DNA from: JBFMAI01 sp964462635
GTDB taxonomy: Bacteria > Planctomycetota > Phycisphaerae > UBA1845 > Fen-1342
Direction: 5' to 3'
NCBI GenBank assembly: GCA_964462635.1
Contig: CAYWYJ010000002.1
Span: 1-64,000, forward strand
DNA length: 64,000 bases
Below are positions 9,238 through 16,563 of the stretch, one piece after another (position 1 is the stretch's first letter; the number at the start of each line of letters is the position of its first letter). The notes under the pieces are model-generated. The model worked only from the letters and a program-made list of their open reading frames with translations, was not told the DNA's origin and searched no databases. Position numbers and translations under genes: made by a program.

Positions 9238-9281
9238 CCGCGGCCCAGCGGGGTGGCCGCCGCCGCGCCGCCGGGTTTTCG

Positions 9282-9311
9282 TTGCCGGGGAGGGCGGGCC
9301 GATCGTACAAT
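9282..9311 (+). promoter_or_regulatory. Candidate promoter for the DUF362 gene
   Basis: TTGCCG (9282-9287) and TACAAT (9306-9311) are 18 nt apart. The predicted start near 9318 leaves about 70 nt of leader before the ATG at 9390. Confidence 0.45.
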
Positions 9312-9389
9312 GGCGCTGTTCGCACGGCGGCGCCCTCTTTGGCGTGCGACTCCCACCCTCCCGCTCGCGCCGAGCACCAGGAGAACGCG

Positions 9390-11084
9390 ATGAGCGCTCA
9401 CGCGCCCCACGCCCCGCATGTCACGCCGCCGAACGATTCCGGCACTTCATGGCGACAACGCTTCCTACGCCGCTGGTTCTTCGGCAACCTGCTGCTCAGT
9501 GGTCTGTTCGGGTTGCTGTGGCTGGTCCTTCGCAGCGGCACCAAGCCCAGCCGCCTCACGTATCCCTGCCAACAAGCGGCCCTCTCGACGGCATCACTGG
9601 CCTTCGGCGGGCCGCTCGTGGCCGCCCTCATCGCCGCCGGGCGCCGCACGCTGCGGGCCTTGCTCACCCCCGCGGGCGTGACGGTCGCGGCCGTCGGCCT
9701 GTTCGCCACGCTCGGGACGTGGGGCTATCTGTCGCGGGCCAACGCGGTGCCCAGGCTGCCCATCGACCTGCCGTTGGACTACCGCGCCAAGCTCTTCCAC
9801 GTCGTGAATTGCCCGCCGGACCCCGTCGGCGACCGGTTCATCGGGTTGGACAACCTGCTGCGGATGATGGGCCGCGACGGGCTGAAGTTCTACCGCTCGC
9901 CGAACGTGTCGCTACTGGCCGGCCCGGACGGGCTCCTGGCCCCCGACGACGTCATCCTCGTGAAGATCAACTACCAGTGGCCGGAGCGCGGCGGCACGAA
10001 CACCGACCTGCTGAGCGGGCTGATTCGCCGCATCATCGAGCACCCGGACGGTTTCGCGGGCGAGATCGTCGTGTGCGAAAACGCCCAGTTCAACTCGACC
10101 GAGGGCTTCGACCGGGCCGCGAACAACGCCCAGAACACGTCGCTCTCGCCGCACGACGTGGTGGTCGCGTTCAAGTCGCAGGGGGTGAAGATCTCGCACT
10201 ACGACTGGACGCTGGTACGGTACACGTCGGTGCAGGAATACTCCGCCGGCAATCTCCAGGACGGCTACGTCGTCGGCGCCTACAACGCCCTGCTCCAGGG
10301 CCGCCCGTCGTACCCGAAGTTCAAGACCGAGTACGGCACGTACGTCAGCCTGAAGTACGGGGTGTGGGACGCGGTCGGCGGCACCTACGACCGTGAGCAC
10401 CTCAAGTTCATCAACGTCCCCGTGCTCAAGTCGCACCACTCGACGTACGGCGCGACGGCGTGCGTGAAGCACTACATGGGCGTCGTCACCCGCGAGCTGA
10501 GCACCAACTCGCACAGCGCCATTGCCCGCGGCATCCTCGGGGCCGTCATCGGCGAGGTCCGCCCCGCCGACCTCAACATCCTCGACTGCATCTGGATCAA
10601 CGCGAACCCCAACACCGGGCCGCAGACGCCCTACAGCGGGGCCACCCGGCGGGACCAGCTCGTCGCCAGCACCGACCCGGTTGCCACCGACATCTGGGCG
10701 GTGAAGAACATTCTGATCCCCGCGTTCCTGGCCAACGGCTACAACCCGCCGTGGCCGACGCCCAGTGCCGACCCGGACGACCCGAACAGCGCCTTTCGGC
10801 GGTATCTCGACAATTCGCTGGCGTACATTCGCGCGGCGGGCTTCGACGCGACCAACGATTTCAACCAGATCGAGGTGCTGACGTGGGACCCGCTGGGCGA
10901 CCTGAACTGCGATGGGGCGACGGACTTCGGCGACATCAATCCCTTCGTGCTGGCGTTGTCGAACCCGGGCGGCTACGCGACCCAGTTCCCGGACTGCGAA
11001 ATCCGCAACGGCGACATCAACCGCAACGGCAGCGTCGGCTTCGACGACATCAACCCGTTCGTGAGTCTGCTCGCCGGGCCGTAG
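9390..11084 (+). CDS. Membrane-anchored DUF362 protein with C-terminal dockerin-like GDINPFV tail
   Basis: 564 residues. Three hydrophobic segments lie in the first 115 residues (FFGNLLLSGLFGLLWLVL, the ASLAFGGPLVAALIAAG region, VTVAAVGLFATLGTWGYL). A DUF362-like domain follows (DDVILVKINYQWPERGGTNTD, INVPVLKSHHSTYGATACVKHYMGVV, STDPVATDIWAVKNILIP). The last about 60 residues carry two EF-hand-like loops, LNCDGATDFGDINPFVLAL and INRNGSVGFDDINPFVSLL, matching the tails of the two M28 peptidases in this window. DUF362 proteins are often iron-sulphur proteins, but I see no clustered Cys motif here. AGGAG precedes the ATG. The tail suggests export and surface attachment (inference); the enzymatic role is unknown. 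Confidence 0.85.
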   Translation: MSAHAPHAPHVTPPNDSGTSWRQRFLRRWFFGNLLLSGLFGLLWLVLRSGTKPSRLTYPCQQAALSTASLAFGGPLVAALIAAGRRTLRALLTPAGVTVAAVGLFATLGTWGYLSRANAVPRLPIDLPLDYRAKLFHVVNCPPDPVGDRFIGLDNLLRMMGRDGLKFYRSPNVSLLAGPDGLLAPDDVILVKINYQWPERGGTNTDLLSGLIRRIIEHPDGFAGEIVVCENAQFNSTEGFDRAANNAQNTSLSPHDVVVAFKSQGVKISHYDWTLVRYTSVQEYSAGNLQDGYVVGAYNALLQGRPSYPKFKTEYGTYVSLKYGVWDAVGGTYDREHLKFINVPVLKSHHSTYGATACVKHYMGVVTRELSTNSHSAIARGILGAVIGEVRPADLNILDCIWINANPNTGPQTPYSGATRRDQLVASTDPVATDIWAVKNILIPAFLANGYNPPWPTPSADPDDPNSAFRRYLDNSLAYIRAAGFDATNDFNQIEVLTWDPLGDLNCDGATDFGDINPFVLALSNPGGYATQFPDCEIRNGDINRNGSVGFDDINPFVSLLAGP

Positions 11085-11199
11085 CGGCTGATGGGAAGCG
11101 CGCCCCGCCGCCTGGGATCACTGCTCAAGAGCGGTGGCACCCGGCACCCGGCGCAGCGCGCGACGCACTTGAGCCATTGTGCAAACGGCTTGCCCCGCG

Positions 11200-11228
11200 T
11201 TGCCGCCGCCGCGCCGCCGCCGCACAAT
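11200..11228 (+). promoter_or_regulatory. Candidate promoter for the cyclase gene, near-leaderless
   Basis: TTGCCG (11200-11205), 17 nt spacer, CACAAT (11223-11228). Transcription would begin near 11235, right at the GTG start codon at 11237, and no ribosome binding site is visible. Confidence 0.45.
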
Positions 11229-11236
11229 AGCCCGCC

Positions 11237-14221
11237 GTGAGCAAGACCCGGCGACGGGCGCAGCGGCAGACCCTCCTCGTCGGCCTCGCGGTGACGGCCG
11301 CCGTGGCGGTTGTTTATGCGCTGGGCGGATTGGACTGGCTCGAACTCAAGACCCTCAACCTGCGGTTCCTGTACGCCAACTCGATCACCGAGTCCGACGC
11401 CCTGGCGCTGATCGACATTGACGATGAGTCGCTCGTGCTGGTTCGTCGGTGGCCCTGGCCGCGCGATATTCAGGCGGGGCTGATCGCGATTCTGCACGAG
11501 GCGGGGCTGCGGCGCCTGCTCTACGACATCGAGCTGTCCGAGCCGGAGTTCGTCCGCACCGTCCAGCCGCCGCACGCGGACATCCTCACCGGCCCCGAGC
11601 AGCTCGGCGCCGCGGCCGAGGACCTGGCGACGGCGTACCCGGACCACGAGCTGCGGCTGGCGATTGCCGACGCGGCCCCGGTGTATCTCGCGTTCCACTA
11701 TCTGAGCACGCAGGCGGGCGGGCCGATCCCTAACTCCCCTCCCTTCCAGGTCGCGACGGGCGACTCGCTGTGGCGAGGAGGGGTTGGGGGAGGGTCGAAG
11801 GGGTCGTTCGGCGACCGCCCCGCCCCCCCTGTGGTCCCCCCTGGAAGGGGGGACGGTGAGGAGGGCGAGCCTCCCGACGAGCCGCGGCTCGGCAGGAGCC
11901 TCGCCCTCCCGGAGCGTCAGGCGGCGGACTCGCTGACGGCCCGCGTTCAGCGGTGGTTTGAGAAGCACCCGGAGGCGTGGTACGCGCCGCCGCCGGCGCA
12001 GTTCGAGCGGGTGTTCACCGAAGTCGCCGGGGGCGCCCCCGCGCTCTACGAGGACGCCGCGCAGGCCCTGCGGGCAGCGCTCAACATGGCGGCGACGACG
12101 CGCGGCCCGCTCGTGCCGGCGCATGCGGTCGAGGCGATCGCGCCGGCCGTGCCCGCGCTCGCCCCGGTGTACTTCCCGCACGCCCGCGCCGCGGCCCGCT
12201 GCGGTTTCGTCGTCTTCGAGCCCGACCGCGACGGCGTGATGCGGCGGACGCCGCTGCTGGTGCGCTACTGTGACGCGGTCCTGCCGCAACTGGCGTTTGC
12301 AGTCGCGTTTGATGAGCTGCGGTTGGGGCGTGGAGATGTTCAATCCCGGCCGGGGCGGATGACGTTGCGCGTTCCGGGGCGGGAACGACCACTAGCCGTC
12401 CAACTCGATCGCCAGGGCCGAGCGCTGGTGCCCTGGGTGCCTCATCGACGTTGGAGCGAGCAGTTCGGCCCGCACGTGCCGATGGGTGCCGTCTGGCAGA
12501 TCTACGACCGGCGGCTGAAGGTGCGACAGAATCAGGAGCTGATCCGCGATACGCTGGCCGCCCTGCTGGGGGCCGCGTCGGACGCTGACCAGCGCGATGT
12601 GCCGGACGCCGGTCCGCCATTTGATGTCGAGCCGTGGCGGGCGTACCGCGACGATTTGCGCCGGCGGCTGGAATTGGACGGCGAACTGCGGTTGGCGCGC
12701 TACCGTGACGACAGCGACGCCGCCCGACAGATTGGCGAGTGGATCAAGCAGTACGACGAGTTGTTGAAACAGGAAGAGCCCGCGGTGCGCGCGGCGCTTC
12801 AGGGGAGTGCGGGCGTCTCGCCCGCCAGCGTCTCGCCCGCCGCCGCCTCGATGGACACTCTGCGCCGGGCATTCGCGGCCAACGATGCGTATCAGCGCGA
12901 GATCGACGAACTGCTGACGCGGCTGCGGCAGCGCGTGGCCGGCAAGATCGGCCTGATCGGCTACACCGCGACCGCGCTGGCCGACATGACGCCGATCCCG
13001 ACCAGCCCGCGGGCGCCCGGCGTCATCGCGCACGCCAACCTGCTCAACGGCCTGCTGACCGGACAGACCGTCCGCTGGTCGCCGTCCTGGCTCAACGTGC
13101 TCTTGACGGTCGGTGCGGGTCTGTTGGCGACGCTGGTCAGTGCCCGCTGGCGGCCGCGGCCCGCGGCGCTGCTGCTGCTGGCGGTCAGCATCGCCTACGC
13201 CGCCCTGGCCGGCTGGCTCGCGTTCCACGTCTGGATACTGTGGATCGCGCTGGTGCCGATCATCGCGGCGGTCACGCTGTGCTTCTTCGCGATCCTTCTG
13301 TTTCGCTACGTGTTCCTCGAACGCGAGTCGCGGCAGATCGCCACCGCCCTCAGCCAGTACACCTCGGCCACGCTTGCCCGGCAAATGGCGGAGAATGCCG
13401 AGCTCTGTCGGCGGGCCGAGGTCCGCGAGGTCACGGCGATGTTCACCGACCTGGCGGGCTTCACCACGCTGTCGGAGCGGATCGGCGCGACCCGCACGCA
13501 GCATGTGCTCAACGTGGTGCTCGGCCGGCTCAGCGAGGTCGTCCTGCACCACGAGGGAATGATCAACAAGTTCATCGGCGACGGGGTGTTCGCGTTCTGG
13601 AACCCGGTCATCTACCCGCAGCCCGACCACGCCCGGCGAGCGTGCGCGGCCGCGCTCGACATCCAGGTCGCCCTGGGGCTGTTGATCGCCGAGCAGTGGC
13701 AGGGCCGCGGCGACGAGGCGTTCAGCGGCCTGCGGCTGCGCATCGGACTGGCCACGGGCAACGCCGTCGTCGGGCCCTGCGGCAGCGAGCAGAAGTACGA
13801 CTACACCTGCATCGGCGACTCGGTGAATGTCGCTTCCCGGCTGGAGTCCGCCAACAAGTTCTACGGCACGCGCATCCTGGTCAGCGGCGCAACGTACGAC
13901 CAGGCCGGCACGGGCTTCGTCGTCCGTCCACTTGGCGGCGTGCAGGTCAAGGGCAAGACCCAGGCCGTGCCGATCTACGAGTTGCTCGGCCATGCCGGGG
14001 AGATCGACGAGGGCACGCTGGGGTACGCCGAGCGCTTCGGCGTGGCCGTCGCGGCTTTTCAGCGGCGGCAGTGGGAAAAGGCGCTCGCGGCCTTCGAAGC
14101 CTGCGCTACGGACCGTCCCGACGACCTGGCTGCGACGCACTACTTGGCCGCGACGCGCGTGTTCCTGGCCTCCCCGCCGCCGGAGGATTGGACCGGGGCG
14201 CTGGAGTTGACGGAGAAGTAG
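11237..14221 (+). CDS. CHASE2-domain class III adenylate cyclase with inserted repeat peptides
   Basis: 994 residues from a GTG. A membrane helix (about 12-30) is followed by an extracytoplasmic CHASE2 sensor (DALALIDIDDESLVLVRRWPWPR; LIGYTATALADMTPIPTSPRAPGVIAHANLLNGLL), then three helices at about 617-700 and a cyclase domain at about 730-915. The domain has MFTDLAGFTTLSERI (first metal Asp), NKFIGDGVFAFW (base-recognition Lys and second metal Asp) and YTCIGDSVNVASRLE, where Asp suggests ATP rather than GTP. It should make cAMP in the cytoplasm. Residues about 167-226 are encoded by dispersed repeats (types C, D, A), and about 520-536 by type B; both fall in the sensor. A short tetratricopeptide-like tail ends the protein. 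Confidence 0.9.
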   Translation: MSKTRRRAQRQTLLVGLAVTAAVAVVYALGGLDWLELKTLNLRFLYANSITESDALALIDIDDESLVLVRRWPWPRDIQAGLIAILHEAGLRRLLYDIELSEPEFVRTVQPPHADILTGPEQLGAAAEDLATAYPDHELRLAIADAAPVYLAFHYLSTQAGGPIPNSPPFQVATGDSLWRGGVGGGSKGSFGDRPAPPVVPPGRGDGEEGEPPDEPRLGRSLALPERQAADSLTARVQRWFEKHPEAWYAPPPAQFERVFTEVAGGAPALYEDAAQALRAALNMAATTRGPLVPAHAVEAIAPAVPALAPVYFPHARAAARCGFVVFEPDRDGVMRRTPLLVRYCDAVLPQLAFAVAFDELRLGRGDVQSRPGRMTLRVPGRERPLAVQLDRQGRALVPWVPHRRWSEQFGPHVPMGAVWQIYDRRLKVRQNQELIRDTLAALLGAASDADQRDVPDAGPPFDVEPWRAYRDDLRRRLELDGELRLARYRDDSDAARQIGEWIKQYDELLKQEEPAVRAALQGSAGVSPASVSPAAASMDTLRRAFAANDAYQREIDELLTRLRQRVAGKIGLIGYTATALADMTPIPTSPRAPGVIAHANLLNGLLTGQTVRWSPSWLNVLLTVGAGLLATLVSARWRPRPAALLLLAVSIAYAALAGWLAFHVWILWIALVPIIAAVTLCFFAILLFRYVFLERESRQIATALSQYTSATLARQMAENAELCRRAEVREVTAMFTDLAGFTTLSERIGATRTQHVLNVVLGRLSEVVLHHEGMINKFIGDGVFAFWNPVIYPQPDHARRACAAALDIQVALGLLIAEQWQGRGDEAFSGLRLRIGLATGNAVVGPCGSEQKYDYTCIGDSVNVASRLESANKFYGTRILVSGATYDQAGTGFVVRPLGGVQVKGKTQAVPIYELLGHAGEIDEGTLGYAERFGVAVAAFQRRQWEKALAAFEACATDRPDDLAATHYLAATRVFLASPPPEDWTGALELTEK
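11737..11912. repeat. Composite of dispersed repeats C, D and A inside the cyclase gene
   Basis: Type C (about 11737-11800) has CTCCCCTCCCTTCCAGGTCG and GCGAGGAGGGGTTGGGGGAG; its reverse complement recurs in valS at about 40381-40447. Type D (about 11822-11860) is CCCCCTGTGGTCCCCCCTGG then AAGGGGGGACGG, recurring inverted at about 40326-40360. Type A (11861-11912) has GAGGGCGAGCCTCCC and GGCAGGAGCCTCGCCCTCCC. The block is in frame and encodes a low-complexity segment including GDSLWRGGVGGGS and RLGRSLALPE. Confidence 0.75.
12796..12842. repeat. Dispersed repeat type B inside the cyclase gene
   Basis: GGGGAGTGCGGGCGTCTCGC followed by duplicated GCGTCTCGCCCGCC encodes GSAGVSPASVSPAAAS in frame. 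A reverse-complement relative, GGCGGGCGGGACGCCCGCAC, lies at about 42700-42720 in valS. Confidence 0.6.
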
Positions 14222-14278
14222 AGGCTGGAAGCTGTGTATCACAGCTCGCAGCCGGGTTGGGCTTCGCCAGCGGGTGTG

Positions 14279-14299
14279 GCACCGGCCAATGGCCGGTGC
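14279..14299. repeat. Short perfect palindrome between the cyclase gene and pgi
   Basis: GCACCGGCC-AAT-GGCCGGTGC is a perfect 9-bp stem with a 3-nt loop, 58 nt after the cyclase stop. No T-run follows on either strand, so a classical terminator is not supported. Its GGCCGGTGC arm matches the core of repeat type E at 34966-35104. Confidence 0.5.
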
Positions 14300-14422
14300 G
14301 TGCCGGTCGGCAGCGGTACGCACGGTCTTCCACAATCCCGCTTTGGCGTTATGTTGGCACACCGCAGATGCTAACGGCGACCTTGGCGCACGCGCGCCCC
14401 AGCCGAGACGAGGAGCATGCTC

Positions 14423-15832
14423 ATGCCCGCAACCGGTCTGCAAATCGACTTCGCCAACGTTCTCGACGCCGCCGTTGGGGCCATTCACGGCTTGTCGTCG
14501 GCGGAGATTCGCCGGGCCGAGGCCCCCGTGAAGGAAGTGGTGACGCGTATCGAGCGCGAGCGCAAGGCGGGCAAGCACCGCTACCGCGACCTGCCGGCCG
14601 ACCGGGCCATGTTGCGAACGGTCCAGGCGGCTGTTCGGCGATACCAGGGCCGGTTCGAGAACCTGGTCGTTCTCGGCATCGGCGGCTCGGCACTGGGCAA
14701 CATCGCGCTCCAGACCGCCCTGAATCCGCCCTACCACAACCTGCTCACCGGCCGCACCCGGCGCGGGCCGCGGCTGTTCGTGATGGACAACGTGGACCCG
14801 GTGCAGTTCGGCAACCTCGTGGATGTGCTGGGTCCGTCGTTGAGAAGGACGCTGTTCAACGTCATCAGCAAGTCCGGCGAGACCGCCGAAACCGCGGCCC
14901 AGTTCCTCATCACTCTCGACCTGGTGGCCAGGAAGCTCGGCAAGAAAGCGCTCACGAAGCACATGGTCGTTACCACCGACCCGGAAGGCGGCACGATGCG
15001 CGGCATCGTCGAGCAGCACGGCTTCGACGCCCTGCCCGTGCCGCCGGGCGTCGGCGGACGCTTCTCCGTGCTCTCGGCCGTCGGGCTGTTCTCGGCCGGA
15101 ATGTGCGGCATCAAGATCGACAAGCTGCTGGCCGGGGCGGCGGCGATGGGGCGGCGCGTCGCGCAGTCGGCGATCGCCAAGAACCCCGCCGCCATGCTCG
15201 CCCTGCTGCTGCACGCCTTCTACGTTCGCGGAAAGCGGCTGCACGTGATGATGCCGTACAGTTACCAGCTCAAGGACCTGGCGGACTGGTACCGGCAGCT
15301 TTGGGCGGAGAGCCTGGGCAAGTGCCGCGACCTGGACGGCCAGCCGACGATCGCCGGGGCGACGCCGATCAAGGCCCTGGGGGCGACGGACCAGCATTCG
15401 CAGGTGCAGCTCTACCGCGAAGGCCCGAACGACAAGGTGTTCATGTTCCTGGAGGTCGAGAAGTTCGACCGCGATGTCAAGGTCCCGCGTGTCGGCGGGA
15501 TGCCGGACGAGTTGGGCTACTTGCAAGGCAAGTCGCTGGGGCGACTGCTGAATGCGGAGAAGCGGGCGACGGAGGCGGCCCTGGTCGCCAGCCAGCGGCC
15601 GTGCCTGACGATCCGCTTCCCGCGCGTCAGCGAGGAAGCCGTCGGGCAGTTCATCCTGCTGTGGGAAGCCGCCACCAGCATCATGGGTTACCTGCTCCAC
15701 ATCGATCCCTACGACCAGCCCGCGGTCCAGCTCGGCAAGGAATACACCTTCGCCCTGATGGGCAAGCCGGGATACGACGAACAGGCCCGCTCGCTGACGC
15801 GGCCCGGGCGCAGCCGGCGGTTTACCGTGTAG
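14423..15832 (+). CDS. pgi: Glucose-6-phosphate isomerase
   Basis: 469 residues. It interconverts glucose 6-phosphate and fructose 6-phosphate in the cytoplasm. SIS-fold landmarks are VVLGIGGSALGNIALQTAL, FNVISKSGETAETAAQFL (phosphate-binding loop), GVGGRFSVLSAVGLF, and ATDQHSQVQLYREGPNDK, which supplies the catalytic His. Length and motifs fit the bacterial short-form Pgi. There are two candidate ATGs, 14417 and 14423; I prefer 14423 because AGGAG (14411-14415) is then 7 nt away, against 1 nt for the first. About 200 nt of non-coding sequence separates it from the cyclase gene. Confidence 0.95.
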   Translation: MPATGLQIDFANVLDAAVGAIHGLSSAEIRRAEAPVKEVVTRIERERKAGKHRYRDLPADRAMLRTVQAAVRRYQGRFENLVVLGIGGSALGNIALQTALNPPYHNLLTGRTRRGPRLFVMDNVDPVQFGNLVDVLGPSLRRTLFNVISKSGETAETAAQFLITLDLVARKLGKKALTKHMVVTTDPEGGTMRGIVEQHGFDALPVPPGVGGRFSVLSAVGLFSAGMCGIKIDKLLAGAAAMGRRVAQSAIAKNPAAMLALLLHAFYVRGKRLHVMMPYSYQLKDLADWYRQLWAESLGKCRDLDGQPTIAGATPIKALGATDQHSQVQLYREGPNDKVFMFLEVEKFDRDVKVPRVGGMPDELGYLQGKSLGRLLNAEKRATEAALVASQRPCLTIRFPRVSEEAVGQFILLWEAATSIMGYLLHIDPYDQPAVQLGKEYTFALMGKPGYDEQARSLTRPGRSRRFTV

Positions 15833-15873
15833 TCGTGTAACGGCGGCCCCTCCGGCTATCATGTCACGCGCTA

Positions 15874-16563
15874 ATGACGGCCCCGGATCAGGACAACTCC
15901 CCGTGCGGCCGGCGGCTGCTCGTGACCGCCGGTCCGACGCACGAGCCGATCGACGCCGTGCGGTACATCGCCAACCGGTCGAGCGGTCGGCTGGGCGTTT
16001 GTCTGGCCGAGGCGGGCCGTGACGCGGGCTGCGACGTCACGCTGCTGCTCGGACCAGCCCCGGTCCCGCCGCCCGCCGGCGTGCGGACGTTGCGGTTTGG
16101 CTCGACCGCCGACCTGGCCGCCTTGCTCGACGAGCACTTTCCGCGGTGCGACGTGCTCATCATGGCGGCCGCCGTGGCGGACTACCGGCCGCGCCCGGCC
16201 GACGTGGCCAAGCTGCCGCGGACCGGTGAGCGATTGGTCATTGAACTGGAACCCACGCCCGACCTGGTGGCGGCGTGTGCCGCCCGCAAGCGGCCCGGGC
16301 AACGCCTCGTCGGTTTTGCGCTCGAGGCGCCGGCGGTCCTGGAAGTCCGCGCGCGTCACAAGCTGCGGGCCAAGGGACTGGATGCCGTCGTCGCCAACCC
16401 GCTGGACACGATGGGCGCGGCCGACATCCGTGCTACCGTATTCACCGCGGGCGGCGAAGTCGTGACCCCGCGCCAGGGCGTCGCGTTGGACAAGGCCGAG
16501 TTTGCTCGCTGGCTCATTCAGTGGCTGGGCGCCTCCGCACCGACCGGGGGAGGGCCACCATGA
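15874..16563 (+). CDS. coaB: Phosphopantothenate-cysteine ligase (standalone CoaB domain)
   Basis: 229 residues matching the C-terminal half of the bifunctional Dfp/CoaBC protein. LLVTAGPTHEPIDAVRYIANRSSGRLG is the CoaB nucleotide-binding signature; DVLIMAAAVADYRP and GLDAVVANPL follow. It joins cysteine to 4'-phosphopantothenate, an early step of coenzyme A synthesis. The decarboxylase half (CoaC) is absent, so it must be encoded elsewhere. A -10-like TATCAT (15857-15862) lies 12 nt before the ATG and no clear ribosome binding site is visible. The stop overlaps the next gene by ATGA. panB, from the same pathway, is at 51465-52322. Confidence 0.88.
   Translation: MTAPDQDNSPCGRRLLVTAGPTHEPIDAVRYIANRSSGRLGVCLAEAGRDAGCDVTLLLGPAPVPPPAGVRTLRFGSTADLAALLDEHFPRCDVLIMAAAVADYRPRPADVAKLPRTGERLVIELEPTPDLVAACAARKRPGQRLVGFALEAPAVLEVRARHKLRAKGLDAVVANPLDTMGAADIRATVFTAGGEVVTPRQGVALDKAEFARWLIQWLGASAPTGGGPP

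Noticed and set aside
12392..15862. A 1156-codon open frame on the minus strand opposite the cyclase and pgi
   Set aside because: It is the shadow of two well-identified genes on the plus strand in GC-rich DNA; its translation has no recognisable domain and is rich in Arg, Gly, His and Val.
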